Positions 20,801 to 28,282 of a stretch of DNA of 64,000 bases are shown here, in pieces. The stretch covers positions 1 through 64,000 of the forward strand of contig NZ_LZSY01000020.1 of NCBI RefSeq assembly GCF_001665625.1. The letters are read 5' to 3'. Numbering within the stretch: the stretch's first letter is position 1; every line of letters begins with the position of its first letter. The stretch comes from Mycolicibacterium peregrinum. Its GTDB lineage: Bacteria; Actinomycetota; Actinomycetes; Mycobacteriales; Mycobacteriaceae. A program made the position numbers and the translations under genes. The notes under the pieces were generated by a model. The model was not told the origin of the DNA. It saw only the letters and a list, made by a program, of their open reading frames with translations, and did not search any database.

Positions 20801-20984
20801 GTACGAGCACTTCGAAGCACGTTGCCGGTCAATACATTTGATCCCCTTCGACGAGCATCTCGCCGAAGGTGCCGACATCGACTTCGGCTTGCTCAAACCT
20901 GCCACCATGCAGGCCTACATCGAATTGGCCGGCGCGGTGTCGGAGAAGTTCGCCAGGCTACGGGCGTCGTACGACGGACGGTGA
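17889..20984 (+). CDS. espI: EspI-like MinD-type ATPase with long disordered N-terminus
   Basis: The protein has 1031 residues, longer than M. tuberculosis EspI (about 666). The TTG at 17889 follows GCGAGGGG; the frame is open back to 17823. Residues 1-540 are acidic and disordered and include a duplicated block of about 101 residues and a run of Asp-Val pairs. Residues about 550-740 are very rich in Pro, Gln and Gly. The last 270 residues are a ParA/MinD-type ATPase with deviant Walker A KGGVGKTTTT (Lys787-Gly-Gly-Val-Gly-Lys792), VIALDANPDRGTL and IILTDCGTGI. EspI-type proteins are cytosolic partners of ESX-1-type machines, linked to ATP-dependent control of secretion. A second member is at 49977-51311. 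Confidence 0.85.
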   Translation: MADHEPPPAERSGPALPPWLAGTSAQQEPREGRRRSRRSKQSKVDDSPAPAEPPPPQRPLEQPAEALPDGVISRVRVSSPPPSMELRNSRLRAEQAPAPSDDVDDSGTPAPSRARHTRIDDEPHHIDQKPSNADSGSDIGSPWFDEIARKYRDAPYPDEIVRVGDTSTGRAAHGSDAEVESSGPPIDAVGFEFERTEEPPAEEIEDLPVHDEPLPDAMPEPVAFEVTDEPATPETFDDAPLTEDTNASVGDTTFAAPEPEPTFETPSTPPELDDIEVRADRLLARRQPPAEPTEDPIAEETADELQAPPARDEPLPDTTPEPVDFEITEEPDSPETFDDAPLTEDIAPSTTPEPEPTPEPASKTPETARELDTIEARAARLLAQMEARRSQSAPAEPEPTAEPEEIEPVREPVGDTAPEVAPVGPFDAADQRDGTDADVDVDVDVETSDRSIVEDDSDIEQAAAIDAPQPTDLPDEELAPVEVSDSETSPATPEDVAPPAPSEPELEPGDYDGPVEPDQYRPAGPAELPARQRSDKRMALPPWQVPSPAMSREFDPTLDATGRQVVRPVDPKATEPAGPPPSPPAPPNEVEPPAAQSQPPQPPPGFQGPPPGWGPLPPPPPPPGWGNPPPWANMPPLPPPGWLPPPPLPRPQGQPGQEVPSAPPPPPPPPPPRHAEQARHAAPPPPQAEQPRHAQPEGWVPPPSASPPPPNYQQPQAFRVPPSLDEAEVFNRGRHAPQSGWRRTVHKATGGRVNPGDSRKNREMEELLAQIRQPIVGDFRIAVLSIKGGVGKTTTTLGLGSALAMVRTDRVIALDANPDRGTLAERVRDFSTRSTVRDLLRDPNIRRYADVRAHTRMASSRLEVLASEQDPAVAEVFGETDYRHTMDILRHYYNIILTDCGTGIMHSAMAGVLDLAHAIVLVSSPAIDAARSASATLDWLMQHGHAGLVREAHVVLSASRPGSAALKLDKVYEHFEARCRSIHLIPFDEHLAEGADIDFGLLKPATMQAYIELAGAVSEKFARLRASYDGR
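18516..19041 (+). repeat. Internal duplication in EspI-like gene
   Basis: Two copies of an acidic block repeat with a period of 303 bases (101 codons), beginning at 18516 and 18819. Copies share DEPLPD, TPEPV/MPEPV, ETFDDAPLTED and end in a Glu-Arg-Ala-rich LLA motif. Further on, at about 19200-19226, GATGTC is repeated in tandem and encodes Asp-Val pairs. This is coding-sequence expansion, not a mobile repeat. Confidence 0.7.
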
Positions 20985-20985
20985 T

Positions 20986-21228
20986 GTGGTCAGCGTGCCG
21001 GTACGCGATGTTTTCCGCGGTCTGTACAGACGAGTCCACACTTCACCGAACGTCGGTGACGATGCCGGCTGGCCGGCCGATCTCCCGCAGGGAGCCGCCG
21101 AACTCGTCTTCGTCGACGACACACCAAGCCCGAACGCAGCCGTGAGGGTCTGCACGCGGGACGAATCGAGGGCAGCAGTGGCCGCGTTCGACCAACTGGC
21201 TATCGGCGACCACCCCACACCGCGGTGA
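20986..21228 (+). CDS. Small protein, WPADLP family
   Basis: This is an 80-residue protein starting with GTG directly behind the espI stop. It reads DDAGWPADLPQGAAELVFVD, then DTPSPNAAVRV and AAFDQLAI. The 87-residue product at 27161-27424 has the same motifs (DDAGWPADLPPGTTEVVLAD, DTPGP, RFDQLAV), so the two are paralogs. The acidic, Trp-containing sequence without membrane segments suggests a small cytosolic binding protein. Position beside immunity-type genes in both places hints at an immunity or chaperone role. I know no named family. Confidence 0.6.
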   Translation: MVSVPVRDVFRGLYRRVHTSPNVGDDAGWPADLPQGAAELVFVDDTPSPNAAVRVCTRDESRAAVAAFDQLAIGDHPTPR

Positions 21229-21614
21229 CCGCCATGTCGATGGGTTACATCCAGATTGGCGTCGTCGTCCTCGCGCTGCTCTTGCGGTTGACAGCGTTCG
21301 GCTGGTTGGCAATGATCACCCTATTGGCCAGCGTTCTCTCTGTCGGCCTGCTCCCAGCGATCACGCTCGGACCGTTGATCTTCGCCGGATTCGCTGCGCC
21401 ACCGACCGTGTGGCCGCTGCTCATCGCCGCCGACACTCTTTTATTGGTGTGCGCGTTGACCTTAGAAGACGGCGGCGACAACGATTCCACCAGTCCACTG
21501 GAAGTACTCACCGGTCGCGGCGGCGGCGTCATATCCCACAAGGTATTTCAATCCTGCGCAATCGCCTACCTGATCACGCTGCCTGTGCTGGTGCTCTGGA
21601 CGCTCGCAGCGTGA
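21225..21614 (+). CDS. Small multi-pass membrane protein
   Basis: The protein has 129 residues. The GTG at 21225 overlaps the stop of the preceding gene (GTGA), so the two are coupled. Four hydrophobic segments are visible (residues about 9-28, 30-55, 60-80 and 108-127), separated by a polar loop LEDGGDNDSTSPLEVLTGRGGG. No family is recognised. It ends the espI operon; a candidate toxin-immunity role is only guilt by association. Confidence 0.6.
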   Translation: MTAMSMGYIQIGVVVLALLLRLTAFGWLAMITLLASVLSVGLLPAITLGPLIFAGFAAPPTVWPLLIAADTLLLVCALTLEDGGDNDSTSPLEVLTGRGGGVISHKVFQSCAIAYLITLPVLVLWTLAA

Positions 21615-21820
21615 CGGTACACCGCCCTGGACGAGGCTCGGATCCCGAGTTCAGTGGCCGGGCGGATTTGCACGCGGCCATTGCTGCGGTGGATGCGACG
21701 CCTGAGCACCTGTGGGCGATGAAGATTCCTGTCGGGAAGCATTGACCACACACATGCACCCGTGATCAACATGCCGAAACCGAGCTGGAATAGCCCGGTT
21801 CGCTGATCTTTTGACGCCTG
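21566..21820 (-). pseudogene. 3' part of a two-helix membrane protein gene split by the IS
   Basis: On the minus strand the frame directly left of the insertion reads SKDQRTGLFQLGFGMLITG ... VWSMLPD, a transmembrane helix. If the element and one copy of the 5-base target duplication are removed, this joins in frame to the 5' part at 23293-23522, giving ...QGEQA-SKDQRTG.... The frame then stays open to 21566, but the true C-terminus is unclear and the stretch overlaps antisense the end of the upstream gene. Confidence 0.6.
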
Positions 21821-23292
21821 TGTCGACGGCAATTGAATACTGACCAGTGCGCGGCAACTGAAAATTGACCAGCTTCCTGGAGACCCTTGGCTATCGGCCA
21901 AGGGAGGAAGCGAGTGTTGAGCGTGGAGGACTGGGCAGAGATCCGGCGGTTGCGCCGGTCGGAGCGGTTGCCGATCTCGGAGGTCGCACGAGTGTTGGGG
22001 ATTTCTCGGAACACGGTGAAGGCGGCACTGGCCTCGCAGGGGCCGCCGAAGTACGAGCGTGCGCCGGCGGGGTCGGTGGTTGACGAGGTCGAACCGAGGA
22101 TTCGTGAACTGCTGGCGGCCTATCCGCGAATGCCGGCGACGGTGATCGCTGAGCGGATCGGATGGTCATACTCGATCCGAACGCTTAGTGAGCGGGTGCG
22201 GGAGTTGCGTCCGGTGTATCTGCCGCCGGATCCAGCCTCACGCACGATCTACGTTGCCGGCGAGATCGCCCAATGCGACTTCTGATTTCCCGATATCGAG
22301 GTGCCGGTCGGATACGGTCAGGTCCGCACCGCTACTGCACTGCCGGTGTTGACGATGGTGTGTGGGTATTCGCGGTGGGCATCAGCGCTGCTCATCCCTA
22401 CCCGCAGCGCAGAAGATCTGTATGCCGGTTGGTGGCAGCATCTTTCGATTTTGGGTGCGGTGCCGCGGTTGTTGGTGTGGGACGGTGAAGGCGCGGTCGG
22501 GCGCTGGCGGGCACGACAACCTGAACTGACCACGGCATGCCAGGGATTTCGTGGCACGCTGGCGGCCAAGGTGCTGATCTGCAAACCGGCCGGGCCTTGT
22601 CGAGCGTTTCCACGACTACCTCGAACGCGCGTTCCTGCCGGGTCGGGTATTCAGCTCACCGGCGGACTTTCAACACCCAGTTGGCCCAGTGGTTGGTGCG
22701 GGCCAATCACCGCCAACACCGAGTGTTGCAGTGCCGCCCGGCCGACCGGATCGAGGCTGACAAGGCGGTGATGCTGGCGTTGCCGCCGGTCGGGCCGAGT
22801 GTGGGTTGGCGCAATTCGACCCGGCTGCCGCGCGATCACTACATCCGACTCGATGGCAACGACTACTCGGTGCATCCCGGCGCGGTCGGGCGGCGCATCG
22901 AAGTCACCGCAGATCTGGGGCGGGTCCGAGTCTGGTGCGCCGGCGTCTTGGTCGCCGATCATGAACGGATCTGGGCCAAACCGTTCGAGCCCGAAGCCGC
23001 CAACCTGTTCTTCCAATTGGTGTCCTCCCGCTACGAACGCGCCAGCCTCATCGTCACCTCCAACAAGCCTTTCGGCCGCTGGGGAGAGGTCTTCGGAGAC
23101 GACGTCGTCGCCGCAGCCATGATCGACCGCCTCGTGCACCACGCCGAAGTCATCGCACTCAAAGGAGACAGCTACCGCATCAAAGACCGAGACCTCGGCC
23201 GCGTCCCCACCGTCACGACCGACGACCAATGAACCCCAAGCTGGTCAATTTTGGATTGCCGACAGCTGGTCAGTTTTCAGTTGCCGTTGACA
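21821..23292 (+). mobile_element. Degenerate IS21-family element with 5-bp target duplication
   Basis: The element is 1472 bases long. The ends are inverted repeats: the left begins TGTCGACGGCAATTGAATAC, the complement of the right TGTCAACGGCAACTGAAAAC, both followed by CTGACCAG. Each end carries a second AATTGACCAGCT-type copy, typical of IS21 elements. The flanks are direct copies of GCCTG (21816-21820 and 23293-23297), which proves transposition into this site. Inside is a broken transposase that lost most of istB. It can move only with help from another copy. Confidence 0.88.
21887..23232 (+). pseudogene. IstA-IstB remnant with stop, frameshift and internal deletion
   Basis: IstA begins at about 21887-21914 with a helix-turn-helix segment (ISEVARVLGISRNTVKAAL). 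A stop codon at 22283-22285 replaces the Trp expected in AQCDFW. A frameshift near 22590-22620 follows, in the integrase core. The last frame carries the IstA C-terminal beta domain (DGNDYSVHPGAVGRR, VLVADHERIWAK) and then switches at about 22980 to the C-terminus of IstB (FEPEAANLFFQLVSSRYERAS ... RLVHHAEVI). The IstB Walker motifs are missing. This is an istA'-'istB deletion fusion, clearly non-functional. Confidence 0.85.
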
Positions 23293-23522
23293 GCCTGCTC
23301 GCCTTGGCTACGAGTTGAGCTGCTGTGATTGCCGGTGATGGTGGTGCATCGGTCGCCGCCGCTCATCTTGTGCGATCCACACGATTCACCCGCCGTCGAC
23401 AACGTCATGATGCCCCAGCCGATCAAGCAAAGCCCGATCAGCGCGCCGACCAGCTCGACCCATTTTTCTTCACCTGGCTTACCCCCGGATGTTTCAATGC
23501 AGCCAGCTACTACGCACTTCAC
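23293..23522 (-). pseudogene. 5' part of a two-helix membrane protein gene split by the IS
   Basis: The frame starts at about 23522 (GTG; start uncertain) and encodes a soluble lead, the membrane helix VELVGALIGLCLIGWGIMTL and then ESCGSHKMSGGDRC, a Cys-Gly...Met...Gly-Asp...Cys motif seen in small actinobacterial membrane proteins. It runs into the insertion element at 23292. The remainder of the protein, with a second helix, lies left of the element (21566-21820). Confidence 0.65.
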
Positions 23523-23677
23523 ATTAGCGGGCCGCCGGCCCCCGACCGTCGGACTTCTTCGGCATGATGCGAACAACCCTTCCCCCGAAAGAAGGTGTGC
23601 ATCAAGCCCGGGCGGTTCAGCACCGCGCCCTCATGCGGCCTATGACCGCCTAGGCCGACCATGCCGGGCACCTTGGC

Positions 23678-23683
23678 TACGCT
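23678..23683 (+). promoter_or_regulatory. Candidate -10 box of first immunity gene
   Basis: TACGCT lies 42 bases before the ATG at 23725. The same hexamer stands at exactly the same distance before the paralogous gene (27564-27569), although the bases between it and the shared block differ. That conservation supports a promoter role. Confidence 0.4.
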
Positions 23684-23700
23684 AAAAGCACAGCCCTCTG

Positions 23701-24005
23701 CATGACCGCTACCGGTGAAGGGACATGACTGTGCGTCTGGAACTGCTCAACTTCATATCCCGATGGGGCGAACCGATCGACCCCATCGAGGTACCACAGA
23801 GCTACTTCGACGAATACGGTGATCAACTCCCCGAGTTGATGCTCGACCTGTGGCGCGAGATCGGATTCGCCGGATTCGGCAACGGACTGCTCTGGGTATG
23901 CGACCCACATGCCTGGCAACCCATCGTCGACACCTGGCTCGACGGCGTAGAGCTCCCTGACCACTATCGGGGCGGACAAATCCCCATCTTCCGCACCGCC
24001 TACGG
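23701..24005 (+). repeat. Duplicated 5' block of immunity gene, copy 1
   Basis: This stretch matches 27587-27891 with only four differences that I could find by eye. It covers the ribosome-binding region and the first 94 codons. After it the two genes diverge sharply. The offset between copies is 3886 bases. Confidence 0.85.
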
Positions 24006-24384
24006 AGAGATCAATTGCTTCAAGCAAGGGCTTGGGCAAAAGCTGACCATCAAACCCGCTTTGTCCAAGATCGCCCTCTTCCGGCCCGGACCGGTTGCGG
24101 GCCAGAAGTGGATCGACATGGACATCAGCAGCTTCCTCAGATTTCCTGCTAGACAATTTCTTCTTCACGCCGATCCATCGGATGACGGAGAGGATTACCA
24201 GGAGGATCTGTTTCCTCGCATTGTTGAGCGGCTAGGCCGCACCACAAGCGACACGATCTACACCTTTGAGCCCAGTGTTCAAGAGGGCGGCGACATCCGC
24301 CTCGAATACGCCAAGACTGCAGACGCCACCGTAGAACTCACACGACTGCGATCCCTGAAAGCGCCCCGCACGCGCGTCTTCTAA
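23725..24384 (+). CDS. GAD-like / DUF1851 (Tdi1-type) immunity protein, copy 1
   Basis: The protein has 219 residues and starts at the ATG at 23725 behind GAAGGGAC. The N-terminal half (FISRWGEPIDPIEVPQSYFD ... FAGFGNGLLWVCDP) is the GAD-like domain, and the C-terminal half fits DUF1851. The pair is the architecture of Tdi1, the immunity protein for the Agrobacterium DNase effector Tde1. It should bind and block a cytosolic nuclease domain. Residues 1-94 are identical to those of the protein at 27611-28270; the later part is distinct, so the two probably neutralise different toxin variants. This copy has no toxin beside it and is likely an orphan immunity gene. Confidence 0.75.
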   Translation: MTVRLELLNFISRWGEPIDPIEVPQSYFDEYGDQLPELMLDLWREIGFAGFGNGLLWVCDPHAWQPIVDTWLDGVELPDHYRGGQIPIFRTAYGEINCFKQGLGQKLTIKPALSKIALFRPGPVAGQKWIDMDISSFLRFPARQFLLHADPSDDGEDYQEDLFPRIVERLGRTTSDTIYTFEPSVQEGGDIRLEYAKTADATVELTRLRSLKAPRTRVF

Positions 24385-24473
24385 CTGTAGGGATCGCTGA
24401 TCAGGCTCCCGAAAATTTTCAGTCGTAGTCACCGACGCCGCCGGTGAACCGACAACGCCTGCGTTCTCTCGAA

Positions 24474-24520
24474 CGTCCTCAGATAGACATCGTTTGAAGA
24501 TGCGGTCAGGCCTGAGGACG
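24474..24520. repeat. 9-bp inverted repeat in intergenic region
   Basis: CGTCCTCAG (24474-24482) is repeated inverted at 24512-24520. It lies in the 187-base gap between two converging genes (24385-24571), in which I see no coding sequence. It could act as a bidirectional terminator; there is no clear T-run. Confidence 0.35.
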
Positions 24521-24571
24521 AGTTCGCTTGGAGTCACTGCAGATTGATGCGAGCATGGCCTGTTTCAGCAG

Positions 24572-25627
24572 TTATGTGCTTTCGACAGTCAGAACAAGGC
24601 GGCCATCGTCGGGAGATTCTGATACCGCGGCGGCGAACCCTGGACGAGCGGCGAACCGCACAATGTCGTGACGGCCGTTCCGCCGCTGCGGTATCCCCGG
24701 TTGCCCTGCCACCACTGTGGCTAGGTGGCCAAACGGCCTAGCCCGCCGCACCAACTCGTCGATCAGCAAGTCGTTCTCCACGTGCGCCGACACGACGTAA
24801 GGATTCGCATTGCCACCATCTTTTACCCATCGCCCAGCCGACGCAGGCCCCACCGTGAAACCAAGGCGTTCGCTGATGCGGCTGACTGTGGAAAGAACCT
24901 CGCTCGCGACCTGCGGAATATCCGATCTGCGGACCGGCTTCTTCGGATTCTGGTCGTAGGTCAACGGCACAAGATCGAACTCTGCGTCCAACGGCCACTG
25001 CGCGGACGTCCGATAGACGGGGATGTGCCCTTGCGCCACGGTGTACCCGCAGTAGTAGTGCGGGCTGGTGAAGACGATCTCGCGGAGATGGTTTCGAGTT
25101 TTGAACGTGCTTGGAATGCGGGGTGTTTTGAGGTCGATCGTCCACAAGTACGGGGCGATCATGTGCTGCCCCGGCTTACCGACGGTCTTACTCAACTCCA
25201 TCGGAAACGACTCGAGTACCTGGGGCACAACATCCATGATGATCTGGTGAAACGTCACACTGTCCACCGGGTAGGCGATCTTGTTGACCAGTGCCGCAAC
25301 GTTCGCTTCCCCATAGGGATCCATGAACGACTGGTGCCGCGTCGGGCTTCCCGCTCTCGTATGCCACGACTGCTCTACCCACTCGTCGACAGGGGTGATA
25401 CCGCGCTCGGCCAGCACTGCGGCCACCCGGCGCATGAACTCGATACCAAACACCGTGACAGAGTTGGCCTGCCGCCAATCCAACCAATGCCGAGTCGACA
25501 CCACGCCTGCCTCGCAGCCCGGTTGGTCGACATCCGGAATCGGATACACATGCTGCCGACGAAACCCTGTCCGCACCTGCACCCACAACCAGTCGACAAA
25601 CGATCGATCTGCCCACGGCCAATCCAC
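24572..25627 (-). CDS. Conserved protein of unknown function in immunity operon
   Basis: The protein has 351 residues and starts with GTG at 25627, two bases after the stop of the preceding gene, so it is coupled. It is soluble, rich in Trp/Arg and lacks a signal peptide. Visible stretches include DWPWADRSFVDWLWVQVRTG, IMDVVPQVLESFPMEL and FTSPHYYCGYTVAQGHIPVY. I do not recognise a family. It is the last gene of a three-gene operon with a small WPADLP protein and a modular immunity-like protein. This suggests a role in toxin neutralisation or substrate handling, but nothing in the sequence proves it. Confidence 0.6.
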   Translation of the reverse strand: MDWPWADRSFVDWLWVQVRTGFRRQHVYPIPDVDQPGCEAGVVSTRHWLDWRQANSVTVFGIEFMRRVAAVLAERGITPVDEWVEQSWHTRAGSPTRHQSFMDPYGEANVAALVNKIAYPVDSVTFHQIIMDVVPQVLESFPMELSKTVGKPGQHMIAPYLWTIDLKTPRIPSTFKTRNHLREIVFTSPHYYCGYTVAQGHIPVYRTSAQWPLDAEFDLVPLTYDQNPKKPVRRSDIPQVASEVLSTVSRISERLGFTVGPASAGRWVKDGGNANPYVVSAHVENDLLIDELVRRARPFGHLATVVAGQPGIPQRRNGRHDIVRFAARPGFAAAVSESPDDGRLVLTVEST

Positions 25628-25629
25628 GA

Positions 25630-27147
25630 CTAGCCGCCGTTCGAGCCACGGACGCGGGCCGCAAAGCGACTCGCGAACGTCAACGCGACCTCATCGGGCA
25701 GTGTCGATGTCGATGCTTTCTCGACGACACCATCGTCAGCGACCAGAAAGTACGCACGTCCGATGGCGACCTCTCCCGGCTCTACGGGAGCAAACACCTG
25801 CCACCCGGCGTCCATCCGCCCGGCCGCCAGTTGGTCCAGCGGATAGGAAGCTGGGTCGATACGGTTCGTGAGACAGTAGTCCACGACGTGGTCCTTTGCG
25901 GTCGCCTCATCGATCGGCGGATATGCCGGCAGCAAGACACCGGCCGCGTCGAGTTGGGAAACCGCCTCTGCCACATCGAAATCCGCAGGTACGCCCTCGA
26001 TGAACAGCCGGTTGAGGTATCGCTCAGACGCAACGCCCGCCTCTGCGGCACGCACCAGGTTCAGCGCGGCGTATGCATTGCGGTCAGTCAGCTCGACACC
26101 GATGCGCTTGAGCACGCCGGCAACGAGGTCGGCGGTGGTCTGTGCCGTCCACAGCCCCGGCATTCCAGCAGTGATTTCGTCGGTCGGCTGCCAACGCTCA
26201 TCGACGGGCCCCAGCATTGCGGCCTGGGGCAGGTCTGATCGATACCAGTTCTTGCCGTCCCACCAGTAGCAGAAGGAGAGCAGTCCCCGACCAGCGCGCG
26301 GATCCAGGTACAGGTTGTGCAGCCAGAGTGGTGCGCCGCGATAAAGGTCAGGCCAGTCGATGAGGCCTTTGTACGCAGCCGAGAACAGCGGGGAGTCGTC
26401 GCGTCCGCCGGAAACGACCGCGCGGTTTCCGGGCAGGCGAGCGATCGTGCACCCGCCATTCTCACCGCGATACACGGCAAACGCCGGATCCGTGCGTGGT
26501 CCGACGGGTGCCTCTGAGCCACGGCATACAGCGGCAAGTACCGCCGTACGGGCCCACAGCGCTGGAAACGCCGGCAGCTCATCATCGGATTGCCGCACCT
26601 CTGCACCCTCCGCGTCGGCCTCTGCCCAGGCCTGGGCCGGTGTTCGCGTCTGTTGGCCCTCGTTCCCCATGTGCGCCAACAGCCACACCGGCGCATCGGA
26701 TCGTGGATAGGCCTCGAAATCCCGCAGGTATGCCTCAGCCGACAACAGCTGATCTTCCGGAATCGCGATATCCCCGTAGTCGAATGCGACCTTCAGTTCA
26801 CCGGAATTATCGAGATCGAACAACAGCCGCAGCCATGGACCCTGTTCACCGATGGTCGACTCCCGCTGCCGGCGGACCAAGTCGACCGCCGCAGGAGCCA
26901 CCGGAACACCCACGATCCGGTCGCCCAAGACCGCAACTGCCTTTGCGATCTCCTCACCACCGGCGAGGCTGAAGACACCGTGCAGCGAGCGCCACCCCGC
27001 GGGCGCCGACTGGGCGACGATCCCGGCGGCCTGATCGACCAGAGCCTGGGGATCCGCAGCCGGTTCAGCCGAGACGCCGCCAATATTCGCCTTGGCCAAC
27101 GACTCCGCGGCATACCGTGCGGGATCGAACTCCTGCGGGTCAGTCAC
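25630..27147 (-). CDS. Modular immunity-like protein
   Basis: The protein has 505 residues and starts with GTG behind GAAGGGAAG. At least three modules are visible. Residues about 100-165: PWLRLLFDLDNSGELKVAFD ... APVWLLAHM. Residues about 225-310: IARLPGNRAVVSGG ... APLWLHNLYLDP ... FCYWWDGKNWYRSDLP. The C-terminal 60: WQVFAPVEPGEVAIGRAYFL ... VEKASTS, similar to YrhB/Imm35-type domains. The first two modules recur, in reverse order, in the protein at 7225-8607. Strings of immunity domains on one chain are known as poly-immunity proteins in actinobacteria. That is the best reading, though no module is proven here. Confidence 0.6.
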   Translation of the reverse strand: MTDPQEFDPARYAAESLAKANIGGVSAEPAADPQALVDQAAGIVAQSAPAGWRSLHGVFSLAGGEEIAKAVAVLGDRIVGVPVAPAAVDLVRRQRESTIGEQGPWLRLLFDLDNSGELKVAFDYGDIAIPEDQLLSAEAYLRDFEAYPRSDAPVWLLAHMGNEGQQTRTPAQAWAEADAEGAEVRQSDDELPAFPALWARTAVLAAVCRGSEAPVGPRTDPAFAVYRGENGGCTIARLPGNRAVVSGGRDDSPLFSAAYKGLIDWPDLYRGAPLWLHNLYLDPRAGRGLLSFCYWWDGKNWYRSDLPQAAMLGPVDERWQPTDEITAGMPGLWTAQTTADLVAGVLKRIGVELTDRNAYAALNLVRAAEAGVASERYLNRLFIEGVPADFDVAEAVSQLDAAGVLLPAYPPIDEATAKDHVVDYCLTNRIDPASYPLDQLAAGRMDAGWQVFAPVEPGEVAIGRAYFLVADDGVVEKASTSTLPDEVALTFASRFAARVRGSNGG

Positions 27148-27160
27148 CGATGTCTTCCCT

Positions 27161-27424
27161 TCAGCTGCGAACGGCCAGTTGATCGAACCGGACGAACGCC
27201 ACCTTCGACGAATCCCCGACCGGGTGCACCCGCAACGTCAGTAACGGACCGGGCGTATCATCTGCGAGCACCACTTCCGTTGTCCCAGGCGGCAAGTCAG
27301 CCGGCCACCCGGCGTCGTCGGTCGGATCAGAGGTGAGCAACCTCGCGGTGGTACCGGCCAAGCCCGTCTGGTCCACCCGGATCACCTGCCACCGCGTTGT
27401 TTCACTGGGTCCGTCAGCCACCAT
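27161..27424 (-). CDS. Small protein, WPADLP family (second copy)
   Basis: This 87-residue protein starts at the ATG at 27424 (MVADGPSETTRWQVIRVD). It shares DDAGWPADLP, a Glu-Val-Val/Leu strand, DDTPGP and FDQLA with the product of 20986-21228 but has a longer N-terminus. It has no membrane segment. It heads the operon with the modular immunity-like protein (13-base gap). Confidence 0.6.
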   Translation of the reverse strand: MVADGPSETTRWQVIRVDQTGLAGTTARLLTSDPTDDAGWPADLPPGTTEVVLADDTPGPLLTLRVHPVGDSSKVAFVRFDQLAVRS

Positions 27425-27563
27425 TTTCTCAGCATATGCCCGCCGCGGGCCGGCCTGACGCGGCCTATGACTCCCTAGGCCGCAACACCCCATTGCAGCA
27501 GCTCGTGTCCTGCGGCTTTCTCAGCCGACGAAATCAATGTATGGCCCCGTCAGACACCATGAC

Positions 27564-27569
27564 TACGCT
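27564..27569 (+). promoter_or_regulatory. Candidate -10 box of second immunity gene
   Basis: TACGCT is found 42 bases before the ATG at 27611, matching the position of the same box before copy 1 (23678-23683). The surrounding bases are only partly conserved between the copies. Confidence 0.4.
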
Positions 27570-27586
27570 GAAGAAGTTCAACCCGG

Positions 27587-27891
27587 CATGACCGCCACAG
27601 GTGAAGGGACATGACTGTGCGTCTCGAGCTGCTCAACTTCATATCCCGATGGGGCGAACCGATCGACCCCATCGAGGTACCACAGAGCTACTTCGACGAA
27701 TACGGTGATCAACTCCCCGAGTTGATGCTCGACCTGTGGCGCGAGATCGGATTCGCCGGATTCGGCAACGGACTGCTCTGGGTATGCGACCCACATGCCT
27801 GGCAACCCATCGTCGACACCTGGCTCGACGGCGTAGAGCTCCCTGACCACTATCGGGGCGGACAAATCCCCATCTTCCGCACCGCCTACGG
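27587..27891 (+). repeat. Duplicated 5' block of immunity gene, copy 2
   Basis: This is nearly identical to 23701-24005 (four differences noticed). Homology stops abruptly after the codon for Gly94. Confidence 0.85.
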
Positions 27892-28270
27892 CAAGATCTA
27901 CTGCTTCAAATCCGGACTCGGACAAAAGATCGAGATTGAGCCGGCGTTCTCGAGTATTGCGCTCTTCCGGCCAGAAGCCGTACCCGATCAGGAGTGGATC
28001 GATATGGGTATCACCGACATCCTCGGGTTTCCAGTCAGCCAATTCGTGATCGATGCAGACTATCCGCGCGAAGGCGACGATCTGCAGGAAGACCTGTTCA
28101 CCCGAATCACTGACCGCTTGGGGCCGACTACCCACAGCACCGTCTACAGCTTTGCGCCGAGCGTTCAAGAGGGCGGTCGTGTCCGCGCGGAGAACGCCAC
28201 GATCGCTGACGCGGCGACCGAACTTGTGCGACTGAGATCGCTTGAAGTGCCAGACATCACCATCGACTGA
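27611..28270 (+). CDS. GAD-like / DUF1851 (Tdi1-type) immunity protein, cognate copy
   Basis: The protein has 219 residues. The GAD-like N-terminal half is identical to the copy at 23725-24384 for 94 residues. The C-terminal DUF1851-like half is its own (CFKSGLGQKIEIEPAFSSIA ... LFTRITDRLGPTTHSTVYSF). It ends 12 bases from the stop of the converging toxin gene, the usual place for cognate immunity. It pairs logically with the Ntox15-like domain at the toxin C-terminus, as Tdi1 pairs with Tde1. Its own promoter on the opposite strand would allow immunity expression independent of the toxin operon. Confidence 0.8.
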   Translation: MTVRLELLNFISRWGEPIDPIEVPQSYFDEYGDQLPELMLDLWREIGFAGFGNGLLWVCDPHAWQPIVDTWLDGVELPDHYRGGQIPIFRTAYGKIYCFKSGLGQKIEIEPAFSSIALFRPEAVPDQEWIDMGITDILGFPVSQFVIDADYPREGDDLQEDLFTRITDRLGPTTHSTVYSFAPSVQEGGRVRAENATIADAATELVRLRSLEVPDITID

Positions 28271-28282
28271 CAGTCGACGTGG

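Noticed and set aside
21615..21745. Plus-strand stretch reading SDPEFSGRADLHAAIAAVDA to a stop
   Set aside because: It could be the end of a lost gene, but there is no start and the opposite strand carries the split membrane protein, so I could not support it.
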